A stretch of 64,000 nt of DNA from Amyloporia xantha (taxonomy: Eukaryota > Basidiomycota > Agaricomycetes > Polyporales > Adustoporiaceae), in NCBI GenBank assembly GCA_036971615.1, contig JAYKKR010000029.1, positions 186,001 through 250,000 of the forward strand. The letters run 5' to 3'. The translations under genes and the position numbers were made by a program. Positions 1-10,959 of the stretch are shown here, piece after piece. Numbering within the stretch: position 1 is the first letter of the stretch; every line of letters begins with the position of its first letter. The notes below the pieces were generated by a model. It did not search any database, was not told where the DNA came from, and saw nothing but the letters and a program-made list of their open reading frames with translations.

Positions 1-609
1 GCCTTGCTCTTCGCGGTCTCGCTGTCCTGGTGCGCATCCGACTTCCGTTTCTGGACAGGGACGCGCGACGTCGATGCTTCCGGCGTCGGAGCTTGCGCAA
101 GCGTCTCGCGCGCCGCTGGAGGAGCTCCTGCTGTGAAAGATGTTAGCATTTGTCAGTGGCCTCGACAACTGACATGCACTGTGCTTACCTCTCTTGGCCC
201 ACCACTGATCGTTCCCCAGCTCCACCTCCTGAGTTGGCCCAGGGATGACGAAGTTCTTCATGCCGCTCGAGGAGATGCGAGGATCGTCGACTCTGATGTT
301 GCGGAGGTCGGCGCCGTTGCGAGAGTCGGCGTACTCCCTGAGTGCGCTGCACAGCAACATAGGCACGCGCAGAGACCCGCGCACATCCCGGGAGCGTCGC
401 GGAACGCGTGCCAGCCCTTTTTCTAGAAATGAAAAAGATGTTAGCTGTTCTCATATGAGTGGCTGCTATGTACTCACAAACTCGGAGTAGAAGGACTCCT
501 CGTAGAGCACGTAGCCTTGTGTGCCCGGGGCGGGCGCGCAAGCGAGCGCGGCCGCCATACGCGCGGTCGCGGTGTCGATGGTGAGCTGGCGGACGACGGC
601 GTCGGACAT
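1..609 (-). CDS. Hypothetical protein, 5' part of a gene cut by the window edge
   Basis: The ATG at 609 opens an exon of about 44 residues (MSDAVVRQLTIDTATARM...) ending near YEESFYSEF. A fungal intron follows, with a GTGAGT donor, a GCTAAC branch-like motif and a TTTCTAG acceptor near 424. A second intron of the same style lies at about 130-190. The most protein-like reading of the middle exon contains CSALREYADSRNGADLRNI and ends near QWWAKR, but it is not in phase with exon 1 through the splice sites I chose. Either the acceptor is different or there is an indel. I do not recognise the family. The 3' part lies outside the window. Confidence 0.45.
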
Positions 610-920
610 TTTCAGTGAGAAGCGAGGTTAGAAAAGCGAGAGAGGCTGGAGTGGCGGTGATGGTAAGAGGAAGACAGAATGAACTTGGACGCGCGCGACC
701 TTCAAGTGCTGAACGGGTTGCGGGTTATGTCAGCAACGCGTCAACGCGCGCTCAGGTGATCGCCGATTTTCGATCGTCTTGTCACGTGGGCGCCTGAATC
801 GATCGCGACCTCCTATCCCAAGTCAACTGCTACGCGTCTTTGTACTCTCATCCAGTCTTTCCGCTGCAAGTAGGTGCTAATACAAATTCCTGTGCAATGT
901 TCATAAGCTCATGAAAACAA
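610..920. other. Intergenic stretch, no feature seen
   Basis: This is the region upstream of the minus-strand gene that starts at 609. It contains only short open frames without splice context. No repeat, RNA gene or transposon end was recognised. Confidence 0.5.
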
Positions 921-921
921 C

Positions 922-2500
922 TTAGCATTCCCACCTCGTCGCGACCACAAACACCGCGATCGATGAACATGGACATGGAGAACCGTGAGGACCTCGTCCA
1001 CAGCTGTGATGAGTACTGACAACCCATAGGCAAATCCAATCGAAGGCGCGCACAGATCTCCCCGACGTGCTCATGTCTGAGGCCCGCGGAACTCTTATGA
1101 CTAGAGGTGAGTACAGTGATCGCGATCTCCACTTTGTGGCTGATGTTAATACGACTGATTTCCGATCTTGAAGACCGCGATTCAGTGCCCCGAGACGAGA
1201 ACTCGGGTGGCCGCGCACGCACCCCGATTGATTTGGATTTTTTTGATTTGGATCCAGGTATGTCCTCATATCCACATGGAATGGGCACTTATCTAGCATT
1301 GGCGTGAAGATTTGAACCGGCGCGAACCCCAATCGACCTCCACCGCGACCTCGACCTCCACCGCGACCTGGACCGCGACCTCGACCTGGACCGCGACCTC
1401 CGCGACCTTGACTTCGACCGCGACCTCGACCTTGACCGCGACCTCCGCGACCTCGACTTCGACCGCGACTTCGACCTCGACGTGCCCGACGCGGCCGCGG
1501 GAATTGTTCCAACTCACAACAATATTGTCCATCAGAGTGTGTGAGGAAGTTCCTCTTTTGGATTGAACTGATATTGATTGTAGCATTCTACCGTGACCGC
1601 TCACCTGTCGGCCTAAAAGCGTGTTGAAGGAGGCTATGGAGGTTATGGAACGCCATGGGAGTGAAGGCAAGTGTGTTCCATTTGATATAATAACATAGGG
1701 CGAACCTCTGATATACAGGAACAGAGCGCAGTCGCGAACGGTCGCCCATCCTTCTTGACGATTTTAGCGATGACTTCGATGAAGAACCTCAAGTAGTCGC
1801 CCGCATCAGCGCTGAGGCCAGAACCAAGAGGCAGGGTGGGGAGCGTCACGAAAACTTCAATACCCACAGCACAATTGAACACATTGTGGACGAAGGCCAT
1901 TCCAGAAGTGCTCCTCAAGTCGAGACGAGAAATACAGATTCTGCCCCTGACGTCCATGACGCTCCGCGCCGCGATGATGTCGCGGCAGGTCATCTCGGGG
2001 AAGTAGCACCTTTGCCACCTACTTCTCTCGCCGCGCGCTACGCGCATATCAAGGATAAAATTAGCAATGGTGGGCAAATGTTTCATGTTTTTGATTCAAC
2101 CATTCATCCAGCATAGGATTTCCTATCACGACCGAGGCCACATATCTCCGCGACATGCGGCGACACGCTCGCGACCAATTGATCGCGGTCGACCATGACA
2201 TCGACGCGCTCAACGACATCCTCTTGTTGGAGCGGGGAATTCGGCAGCACCTGAGCACAACGAGCATAAAAAGTAGGATCTCCAAGGTGGAGACGAAGTT
2301 GTGGGTGCATGGGTCTCCGTCCTGGGACGAGCACGAGGACGGTCCTCCCGAGTAGACGCGACTTTAGCCATGTACTTTTTTCCTGCAAATTTACCATGAA
2401 GTTCACCTCCTGTATGCTTGGTATGTACCCTAGTTTGAGTTATGAAATTAGTCACTTCGGCAGTATACACATAACGGGGCCTTTCGCTACAAGTGGCCAT
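922..2500 (-). CDS. Possible multi-exon gene ending in an RG-rich segment (uncertain)
   Basis: Several minus-strand open segments lie in order: 2500-2104, 2086-1643 and 1512-922. The first two have ordinary composition (for example LGSGLSADAGDYLRFF near 1790). The last begins with a tract of about 55 residues of alternating Arg and Gly encoded by the hexamer minisatellite at 1326-1490, then continues into a segment ending near 922. RG/RGG tracts are typical of RNA-binding proteins, but no folded domain was recognised and the segments are in different frames. They may be exons of one gene, two genes, or a decayed gene. Confidence 0.25.
1326..1490. repeat. GC-rich hexamer-type minisatellite coding for RG repeats
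   Basis: Imperfect tandem hexamers built on CGACCT and CGCGAC run for about 165 bp. On the minus strand they read as repeated Arg-Gly dipeptides. On the plus strand they read as Thr/Ser-rich low complexity, which I regard as a shadow. Confidence 0.75.
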
Positions 2501-2902
2501 GGTCGCGACAGCCTGAGTGGAGTTGTCGTGCTCGCGCGCGCGACTTCGCGATGGACTTTCCCAAACTCGCGGTGGCCCTCTTGCACCGTTTATCCATTGA
2601 TGTTTAATGGTGCTTATGGTTGCGAGCCACTTGACGAACTGGCAGAGTTTAGTATGGGTTGTATTCCCGGGGTGAATATGCTCTCGCGAGGTCTCTATGG
2701 TGAACTCTGCCAGTCGCGATCTTCACTATTGTTTTGCGCGAGAGCCGCGAGTATTGGCAACTAATTGTCCGCGGTGCAGGCAGATGATGGCATGTACATG
2801 AGTAAAACATGGGCAAGACTCACTTGCAATTTGATAGTCCCCACAGTGTGAAGCTGTCCGCCTGCAAGCGATTTTGGTGGGAGGACAGGGGCAGCCAGTG
2901 GG
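2501..2902. other. Gap before the satellite, no gene seen
   Basis: Only short open frames are present. A short inverted pair, AACTGGCAGAGTT near 2639 and AACTCTGCCAG near 2702, is the only structure noticed. Confidence 0.4.
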
Positions 2903-3460
2903 CAATTGTCGCCGAGGAAAATGTCACATGGCGCGAGCCTGCCAGACAGAGGACAGCAGCACCTCGGCCGAGCCAGGGAGACAGGGAGGAATTGTCGCGG
3001 GAAAACAGAGCACATCGCGCGAGGCTACAGGACAGGGAACAGCAGCACCTCGGCCGAGCCAGGGAGACAGGGAGGAATTGTCGCGGGAAAACAGAGCACA
3101 TCGCGCGAGGCTACAGGACAGGGAACAGCAGCACCTCGGCCGAGCCAGGGAGACAGGGAGGAATTGTCGCGGGAAAACAGAGCACATCGCGCGAGGCTAC
3201 AGGACAGGGAACAGCAGCACCTCGGCCGAGCCAGGGAGACAGGGAGGAATTGTCGCGGGAAAACAGAGCACATCGCGCGAGGCTACAGGACAGGGAACAG
3301 CAGCACCTCGGCCGAGCCAGGGAGACAGGGAGGAATTGTCGCGGGAAAACAGAGCACATCGCGCGAGGCTACAGGACAGGGAACAGCAGTGCCTCGGCCG
3401 AGCCAGGGAGACAGGGAGGAATTGTCGCGGACAAGCAGAGTATATCGCGCGAGCCTGTAA
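2903..3460. repeat. 86-bp tandem satellite, about 6.5 copies
   Basis: The anchor GAATTGTCGCGGG recurs at 2989, 3075, 3161, 3247 and 3333, with a variant at 3419. Every interval is exactly 86 bp. A diverged first copy with CAATTGTCGCCG begins near 2903. The central copies look identical and the outer ones are diverged, as expected if the array grew by unequal exchange. Because 86 is not a multiple of three and the unit has no stop in any plus frame, all three plus frames stay open through the array. That creates spurious ORFs of 180-260 codons. Confidence 0.95.
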
Positions 3461-3599
3461 GCCTATATAGTGGTGAGAGCAACCGGCCGAGCCTGAATCT
3501 CAAGGCCCTGCTGCAGCGTCGGCCGACGTCCGGCGTCCCTTGGGTCAGGGCACATTGTCAACCATATATATCCTATGAGTCAGGTGAATATGACTGAAC

Positions 3600-4440
3600 G
3601 GGCTCAACACGCACGGCCGTGCCGCGTTGGACTGGGTATCGAACTCGAGTACCATGGTACTCGAAAGGACTACTACTGGACGGCTGTGTACTAGCACGTC
3701 GGGCAGGGCGTACTACCCGAGTACTATGGTACTCGAGTGGTCTCTCCTAAGGCACTGCATGCGTGGTGGACCCAACGCTCGCATGCAGGACAGCCCGTCG
3801 TTCCCGAGTACTCTGGTACTCGAGAGCGCGGATGTGGATGATACGTGCAGCAGCATTGCTGACTGCACGTATAGGCTGCTGGTTAATCAACCAGGGTCCT
3901 ATCCCAACGCGTGCTGCAATGCCGCGTTGGTGGGACTGTCTTTCTCGAGTACTTTAGTACTTGAGAGCGTGAGTTCGAGTGTCCCACAAGTTGGTTCGGC
4001 TGACTATGTGCGAAGGTCCCGAACCACCGAGCCTGAGCCCATACCCAGCACGCACCGTAGTGCAGTGCTGTCGTCGTCCCCAAGTACATTAGTACTTGAG
4101 GACGTGAACGCGAACACGAGTGGTGCGCGTACCAGCATAGCTGAGTACACGTGCGCATTGTTGCTTGCTCATTCCGAGCCTCTGCCTGATGTGCATGGTA
4201 CTGTAGTGTCAAGCAGGCTGTTGTCCTTGAGCGCTTCGATGCTCGAGAACATGCATGCAAGCTGCTTGGGCTGCATATTCACCTCAAATATCGGAGTATC
4301 TGAGGGTGAATATGCCCAAGACATGCTTGTTGACAGACATACAAACAACTTATCCTGTTGTTTGTATGCCTTCATGCACCAATATGTGAAGCATTCAAGT
4401 ACATCTTACATGTACTTGACTTCTCCTTTCCTTTCGAAAT
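3600..4440. repeat. Tandem array of hairpins (palindrome-rich repeat)
   Basis: At least twelve short inverted repeats follow one another. They include a 12-bp palindrome GCACGGCCGTGC (about 3611), a perfect 20-bp palindrome at 3645-3664, and CGAGTAC/GTACTCG at 3718-3735 and 3805-3822. Further ones are ATACGTGCAG/CTGCACGTAT at 3841-3872 with an inner CAGCA/TGCTG, CTGGTT/AACCAG at 3879-3894, CCAACGCG/CGCGTTGG at 3904-3930, and GGTTCGG/CCGAACC at 3993-4025. CAGCACGCAC pairs with GTGCaGTGCTG at 4046-4070, and CAAGTAC with GTACTTG at 4081-4098. More lie to about 4420. The array is built of diverged units of roughly 130-140 bp. A 312-codon plus frame (3627-4565) runs through it, repeating a (S/P)ST(M/L)VLE motif. 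Confidence 0.85.
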
Positions 4441-4569
4441 GTCTGACCCTTGTCTCTATTGGACTTGAGCCATTCTTTCGGTGGATAGATGAAGTATTTT
4501 ATACTTTGTTTATTCTAATTGTAGTGCTACATCAGGAAAAACACTTTTTCTCTAGGGTACTCTAGATTA

Positions 4570-4715
4570 CTCTCAGATAATGCGGATTTCTCAGAGCACA
4601 TAAGGTTAGCTCAGAGCAATTGCGAGTAGCCTCAGTCACTCTCATGTGCTCTGGGAGGTATGCGCACTTCTATAACTGCTCTGAGGGTCTCTCAATGTCT
4701 TATCAAGCAGGATAT
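4570..4715. repeat. Cluster of CTCAGAG/CTCTGAG motifs
   Basis: Within about 145 bp the motif CTCAGAG or its complement, or one-base variants such as CTCTCAG and GCTCTGGG, occurs about seven times in both orientations. It lies between the transposase stop and the inferred left terminus. Subterminal motif clusters are usual in CACTA-type elements. The binding role is inferred. Confidence 0.6.
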
Positions 4716-4717
4716 TA

Positions 4718-7700
4718 TTACCAGATGGTTTTGTATGTATACAAAGACGTCCAACTATTCAAAAAAAAGCTAGAAGACGTATCTAAGACATTTTCCTTTG
4801 TCAAGTCGGGTTGAGCCTTATTACCATAGTTTGGAATCAACATACAGCTCTGACGGATACTGGTGAGAGGAATAATTGCACCCGCAGGAGATCCATCTGG
4901 TCTAAGCAGCCGTTTCACAACATACATATTGTGAGCAGGCTCTGCAGTCGGTTTCAGATTAGTATACCATTCCACATAGGCCAGCGGACATTTTGGCCAA
5001 AACGATGGCGCATTTGCATTGTCCAGATGTTCTGGCAATTTGAAAATAACTCGAAGCCGTCCAATACGTGTTCCTTTAAAGCTTGATTAGAATCGGTTAA
5101 TATCAATGATGTATATGTCTCACCTTCTAGCCCTGTTGATTCGGCATCTTCATTGTGTAAAATGACAGCCGTATCAAAACGTCCAGCATTTTGACTGGTG
5201 GATGGAACTGCCTTGAGGACATCACATTCCTCTTCTCCGTCTTCAAGATTAGGAGGATGAAATTTGAGAGTGTGGTAGATGTTGAGGCGATCAAATGGAA
5301 GACTGTGTAGAATCGCATTTCTGTTGGAAATAGAATGCTGTAGCAAGGAATTGAGATACTCTTTGAGGCGGAGTGAGAAACCTGGAGCATGGTGTTGATG
5401 CTCTATATGCGCAATAGGTTTCCTGGACTGAGTGGGGAATTTCGGCAGAGAAATAGCCAGTCCACTCCCTTTAGACTTCAAAGCGGTTTGGCGGGCATCT
5501 GAAGGTGGTTGCAAAGACTCCTTCCAGGTGATGAAGTTCTGGAATGCGGCCATCTTTTCCTGGCGAGACAGCCAGAGAGTCATTTGAGGGAATTCGTCTC
5601 TGTGATTGGAAGCGCGCCAGCCCTCCTTCGCAAAGTCAATATGCAGACGTTCGAACATTTCTGTGTTGTAATTGTCGGTTGTGCCCAGCATGCGAATCGA
5701 CTGAATATAGTGCATGAGAGAATGGAACTTGGGGATGTTCATGTCTTCGCGTACGCCGGTGTCGATGAAATAGGACTTGTTTTTTGAAACGTGTCCAACG
5801 CGTCTTGCAAATAGCCCAGAGTAATGTCGTCGTGTGTGCTGTACTGAGCAAGATAAATGAAGTCCAACAGCGCGCGACAGGCAAGGAGAGCTTTCTTGGG
5901 GAACACTCCGACAAGACATCCCAGCAGAATCTTGGCCATCTGCTTTCGCTCTGTACCAGATATCTGAGATAGTGCCGAAATGCCATTCTTGAAATGGCGA
6001 GCACCATACGCAGGAGGAAGTGAGCGAATACGATAGTCCAATTCTTCAGCGCTCATGATGTGTGTGCACCAATTCACAAGATGCTTGAAGACACCTTGAT
6101 AAAGCTGGTGGAGTACATCGGGGTGATAGACAGGTGAATGTCGGTGTGAGGGAATCCATGCCAGAAAGGTTTGTAAACACTTCCTGAGACGTCTTGCTCC
6201 ATGCATATCTTGTGAAACTGAGCCACACTCTCTGTAGCTTTCCTCGCCTCCTGAATGACTTCCAGTGTCCAAGCTTGCGTGCGAAGAGGATGCGCCTTTG
6301 GGTTTCCCAGATCGCTAGCAGGACAGCGACACTTGGGACATGTTCCGTATTTTGAACACGTCACCAAGCATTGCTCTGGGTAGTCGGCAACATAAGCAGC
6401 AATGATGGGAAAGACCTTTCGCGTTGCTCCATCTCCTCCAGTCATTTCGACGCCATGCTTCCCTGCTTCCAACAAGGGCTCCAAAATGACCCGCATCGAC
6501 TCGTGGAACAGGCGTTGATTACGTGCTCGCTGTTCCTGTTGCGTAAGCTTCTCTCTTGTGATTTTGTCCACCGAAAGATACCCCAGCAAGACACATGCAT
6601 GGAGGGAAGGCTTGCGTCGCACAGATTTTGGAAGATTGCCCAGCGTCAGATAGACTGGATAGGCCGACTTGCCTCCAGTGAACTGAGTGAGCTGGGTTTT
6701 GTCGGTAGCGATAATAAGAGGGGCCAACGTAGCCCCAGGGGGTAAGCGACTCTGCAAGACAGCTTAAACAAACCAGTTTTGATATATACATACTGCTGAC
6801 TTACCTGGACCGCGTGCCACCAACTACCTGTCCACATCTCATTGTATATCCTATTCTCCCTTGATGCATCGGAGAATACTTTCTTGGGACGATATACGAT
6901 GTATTTTGAGAGCGATGGGTCTCCCCACAAAGAGCGAATGGCAGCTAGAATGTGACGATAACGGATTGTATGAATTTCATGTGGGCGATCTTGAAATGTG
7001 AGGTGCTTGACATGCCATTGGCCAGCCCTATCAGGTATGCTGTCGACTATTTGGTGGAGAGCTCTTGTATTGTCGTAAGAGAGCCCCAGTTTCTCCTTGA
7101 CCTGAATGGACATCAGTCTCTTCGGACTGTTAAACAGAGTTTGTCTCACTTACCCCAGGAATGGATAGTAACCGATTGAATGCGTTGTGACCAGGATTGT
7201 CCTTGACCATCCAATTCGCAATGCGCCAATCGAGTTCGGATGCAAAAGGATGGAAGAAAGATGGCTCCTCTATGTCTTCATCCACGTCCATAGCATCTCC
7301 ATCTCCCGCACCGAACAGCTTATGCCACCGCCTATGAAGGTTATCATTCATGCGAATGACCTTCCCCACACTCCCATCCTCATCCTCCACCCGTGTATCA
7401 TCATCGTCGTCGAGTGCACGATGTTGGACCTGGTGATTATGTGCCACGGTGGAAGGCCCTGGTCCTGCCTCCCCAATCCCATATTCATGAGGCGGAGGGA
7501 GATTCTCGATGGGAATGAAATGGAAAGGCTCGCGGTCCCTGCCCTCATCGAAGATGTCATCCAAATCTTCTTCATCGGAAGATTGCTCTCCAGGGGTCTG
7601 CACATCTTCAAGAGCCTCTATATCGCCTCCTTCCCCTTCAAGATCCAAGGGGCCCAGGTCGGCCAGTTTGCCTCGACGATACCAAGCACAAGATTGGGCC

Positions 7701-7786
7701 CGCGACATGTGCATGTTGCACGATTTTCTGGTGGCAAAGCTGCGCCCACAGGCAGGACAGATTCTTTCGTCATCGACAAGGTTCAT
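4718..7786 (-). CDS. Plavaka-type transposase (multi-exon)
   Basis: The ATG at 7786 opens a protein with an N-terminal C2H2-like finger (CPACGRSFATRKSCNMHMSR) and an acidic stretch. The conserved Plavaka core follows: FHPFASELDWRIANWMVKD, then a first catalytic-type Asp in LIIATDKTQLTQFTGGKSAY, a second in MTGGDGATRKVFP with a Cys cluster CSKYGTCPKCRCP, and DVLHQLYQGVFKHLVNW. The C-terminal part includes RLRVIFKLPEHLDNANAP and PLAYVEWYTNLK. Exons are joined by short GT-AG introns, for example near 6757-6820 and around 5070-5130. Total length near 900 residues fits the family. No stop clearly breaks the core, so it could be intact. It presumably catalyses cut-and-paste movement of the surrounding element. 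Confidence 0.85.
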
Positions 7787-7901
7787 TGTGGATGAAGATC
7801 TTCAATCAGGCAGATGAAGGCGCACAGAGTGGATGGGCACAAACATGATAACATTGCCTATACACCGCAACTAGATTACGTAATCTAGTCTAGAGCTAGT
7901 G

Positions 7902-8725
7902 ATCGACATGCATGAGTGAGCGAACAAACCATGAATTGAAACAAGCGTAGAGGAGAGAACTTCAAGGACGGAACATTGTCGGCGGGAGGAGAGGGCATCA
8001 ATGTGAAGAGAAGAGCGAGTCGGCGATGCAACAGAGTCGGCGGGACGAGAGGCGGGCGAGAGCACGTCGGCGAGCAGCGTCCAAGAGCAAGATCTTCGGG
8101 TCGCGAGAGGCGTAACCGCCCGATGCAGCCCATTCGCACGATTTTCGACGCGGAAGACGACGAGCATGCCGAGACCGCCAGATGGGCGAACAATGACCAC
8201 CGCCACAGCCCCCAGCCCTCATACCCCCAGTCGGCCGGTTCAGAGCGCACGTTGTTCGCACAGCGCTCGCCCAGGCATTCGGACGAGACGTCAATGTTGA
8301 AGAAGACCGGCGGTGACCTGTTTGCGAGGTCGGAGCGCGTCTTGGTGTTCGCGGGCGAGTAGCGAAAGTAGGAGAGGGCAGACGCGAGCGCAGCGGGGCG
8401 AGGGGGCGTCGGGGCAGGGTGGGGAGTCAGCGCGATAGAGAGCGGGGCGAGAGAGTGTCGGGGCAGGGTGGGGAGTCGGCGCGAGCGAAAGCAGGGGCAG
8501 CGCAGACGGACGGGGAGCGACGGGGCAGGGAGCGTGTCTCCCTCGCCCTGTTCTCCTCTGTTCTCCTCTCCCTCTCCCTCACAGCAGCCACGGCAGGGGG
8601 CGAGATGGGAGGGGCGGCGGTGTGAAAACATCGGCCGTGCGAGAGGACGTCGGCGGCGCGAGAGGATGGGGCGGTCGGGGCGCAAACGTCGGCGGGGCAT
8701 GAGCTTGTCGGCCGCGGACGAACGC
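7902..8725. other. GC-rich low-complexity repeat DNA, no gene
   Basis: The sequence is dominated by imperfect repeats with GTCGG, GCGAGAG and CGGGGAGCGA motifs. The same vocabulary continues after 12190, so the fold-back element at 8733-12183 appears to have inserted into one GC-rich tract. A 363-codon minus frame here is low complexity (Pro/Ser/Arg) and is not accepted as a gene. Confidence 0.6.
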
Positions 8726-9057
8726 GAGCGGCCAGCTGCTTCTGTACGGTTGATGCACCAACTAGCGGATAAGCCCCCAGACCCGTTATGCACCAGGCAG
8801 GCTATCTGCCTGCACCCTGGTGCATCATTTGCAGGGTCTTCGCCGGACCCTCCGGGGCCTCCTAGCCTTCGCCGTAGGGCCCCCGGCATCGCGGCATCTT
8901 GCCTAATGTGGCAGGTATCTGTTCCGTGACTTGGCATTATATAACAGAATGGGTATTTTCGGGCATTTATGCTCAATTAAAACATCAAATTCCACAAAAA
9001 TATATAATTTATTCCAGTAGCTACAGGGGTACCCAATCACAGACATCTATATACATA

Positions 9058-9830
9058 TGAAAGGTGTACCAGGCTCGGGAGGGGCACGTGCGGTCGGGGC
9101 GGGGCGGTCGGGTGGCACCGCGCGGGCGGTAGGGTGGGCATGTACGAGCCGCGGGCAGGACATACGAGCCGCGGGAGCAGCTGGATATACGAGCGGCAGG
9201 GGTAGACGAGCAGTGTGGGTGGGAAATACGAGTGGATGCACGAACGGCGCGGCGGGGGCAGACGAGCGGCGGCGGTAGGACGTGCGAGCGGCAGGGGTGT
9301 GTATGTCTTGCCAGGGACGTGCGAGCGGTGGGGCAGGAAATTCGAGCAGTGGGGACATACGAGCCGCCGGGACGTACGAGTGGCAGCGGTGGGTCGTACC
9401 AGCGACGTGCGAGTGGCGGGGCAGAAAATGCGAGCGGCGGGGACGTACGAGCGGCAGGCGTGCGGCGGCAGGAATGGGACGTACAAGCGGTGGGTCAGAC
9501 GTACGAGCGACAGGTCGGAATGTACGAGCGGCGGGTCTGAATGTACGAGCGCGTGGCGGGACGTATGAGCGGCGTGGTGGGGGTAGACGAGCAGGGCGGC
9601 AGGAGCAGACCAACAGCGGGGTGGAACGTAGGAGCTGCGGAGAGGGAGCGTCGATCGTTGAGCCGGGAGCGTCGAGCGTCGAGCGGGGAGCATTGATCGT
9701 CCAGCGTCGAGCGGGGGGCGTCCAGCGTCCAGCGTCGAGTGGGAAACGGCGTCGAGCGGGGAGCAGGGAGCCGGGAGCGGTGAGCGTCGAGTGGAGAGAG
9801 CAGGTAGTGGGGGGACCGGGCGCGAGGAGC
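9058..9830. repeat. Minisatellite arm of element A (left)
   Basis: Imperfect short repeats built on TACGAGCGGCGGG run to about 9610, followed by GAGCGTCGAGCGGGGAGC types to about 9830. The reverse-complement families appear in the right arm. Long open frames here are a by-product of stop-poor GC-rich repeats. Confidence 0.75.
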
Positions 9831-10606
9831 TTAGCAGCCTCGACGCGCAGAACTGCGTCGAGGGCGTGGTGTGGTCGTGTCAGTCGGGTCGCTTATAGCG
9901 CCGTCAGGCTGGGTAACAAACAGACGATCAGCGGATGAGAAACATAAAAAAAGAAGAGACTTACTTTACGACGCTGCTCGCAGGCAGCAGCGGGACGTCG
10001 TCGACGTCGAGGAGACAACCGCTGACGCGTCGCAGTTGGCGCACAACGCGGAAACTGCCGAAATGCCCGATTTGGACATGTGGCTGAAGTCGTGCTCGCG
10101 CTGCTCAGCAAGTACGACGGTTCTGAGCGGGTATCTTCAGTGTATAACATGTAGAGAGTAATGAAAATGTATGTGATAGTATAGAAGTTAGTTATCTAGA
10201 CAGTCCTCAAATTCCTCAGAGAGATATAAACAAAACACACCTATTTGGGTTCCAGAATAGTCGAAATTCAGCATATTCTGGTAATATCAGGAACAATAGT
10301 CTATGCAATGGTAGAATAAAGGATACTATGTAAAATAGAGCATATAAGAGCAGAATTAGTTTAGCTGTGGTGTTGATAGGTGAGTGTTTATGGCCGTGAT
10401 GTTCGAAACAGCCGTATAGGTAGGCTAGCGAATGTTTCGAGCATCGAGTTGCGCCTGGCTGAGCGCGCCACCTGATTGGCTGCGCTATGCCTCGGCCGAC
10501 TCGGGACTCTTCCTCACCTCGCAGATCTCGTCCTGTACCTTTCATTCTTGGTAAGCAAATCCTAATAGTATTCTACTGTGCTAATGTAAATTATGGCGTG
10601 GATTGG

Positions 10607-10705
10607 GGCACTATTGAGAACACAGTAATGTTCTCAATAGTGCCTCAGACGAATGTAAGATGCTAAGACGCCTTCCTCTTTGGGTAAGTCCGGCACGTGC
10701 CGGAC
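10607..10705. repeat. Central hairpins of element A
   Basis: A perfect 16-bp inverted repeat, GGCACTATTGAGAACA, occupies 10607-10622 with its complement at 10629-10644 and a 6-nt loop. Close by, 10688-10705 is a perfect 18-bp palindrome, GTCCGGCACGTGCCGGAC. Another imperfect pair, GATGTTCGAAAC and GTTTCGAGCATC, lies around 10398-10446, near the element midpoint at 10458. Confidence 0.85.
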
Positions 10706-10959
10706 TGCCAAAGGTGCCGCGTCACCTTTGGTAGCTGCTCGACGTCGTCGTCGTCGTCGACGACGTCCCGCTGCTGCCTGTGAGCAGCGTCATAAAGTAA
10801 GTATTTTATTCTTCTCTGTTTTTCTTTCACTGACCAAATGTTTCTTACCCAGGTTAATGGCGCCGCTAGAAGCAAACCGGCCGACATCCTCGACGCAGTC
10901 GAGGCTGCCCAGTCCCTCGCGCCACTCTCCTCAACGCTCCCCATCCCCCGCTCGACGCT

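Larger units (their letters stand above)
4542..7901 (-). mobile_element. Plavaka / CACTA-like DNA transposon
   Basis: The element holds one transposase gene on the minus strand. The right edge, read inward on the minus strand from 7901, starts CACTAGCTCTAGACTAG and continues with CTAGATTAC. The left edge read inward from 4542 starts CACTTTTTCTCTAG and continues with CTCTAGATTAC. The shared CACT start and the common CTCTAG and CTAGATTAC blocks support terminal inverted repeats of a CACTA-type element. Left-edge placement is less sure than the right, and no clear 2-3 bp target duplication could be fixed. A cluster of CTCAGAG/CTCTGAG motifs (4570-4715) sits just inside the 3' end and may be subterminal transposase-binding repeats. 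Confidence 0.65.

Noticed and set aside
2903..3460. CRISPR array
   Set aside because: The units are identical along their full 86 bp with no variable spacers, and the genome is eukaryotic.
2809..3597. A 262-codon plus-strand ORF with Gln/Arg/Gly-rich repeats
   Set aside because: It is produced by the 86-bp satellite, which is open in all three frames. There is no start context, intron or domain.
3627..4565. Firm annotation of a 312-residue repeat protein
   Set aside because: The frame is open and repetitive, but the nucleotide-level hairpins explain the regularity at least as well. There is no start context or splice evidence.
7885..8976. A 363-codon minus-strand ORF
   Set aside because: It is low complexity, crosses the boundary of element A at 8733 and its target duplication, and has no family resemblance.
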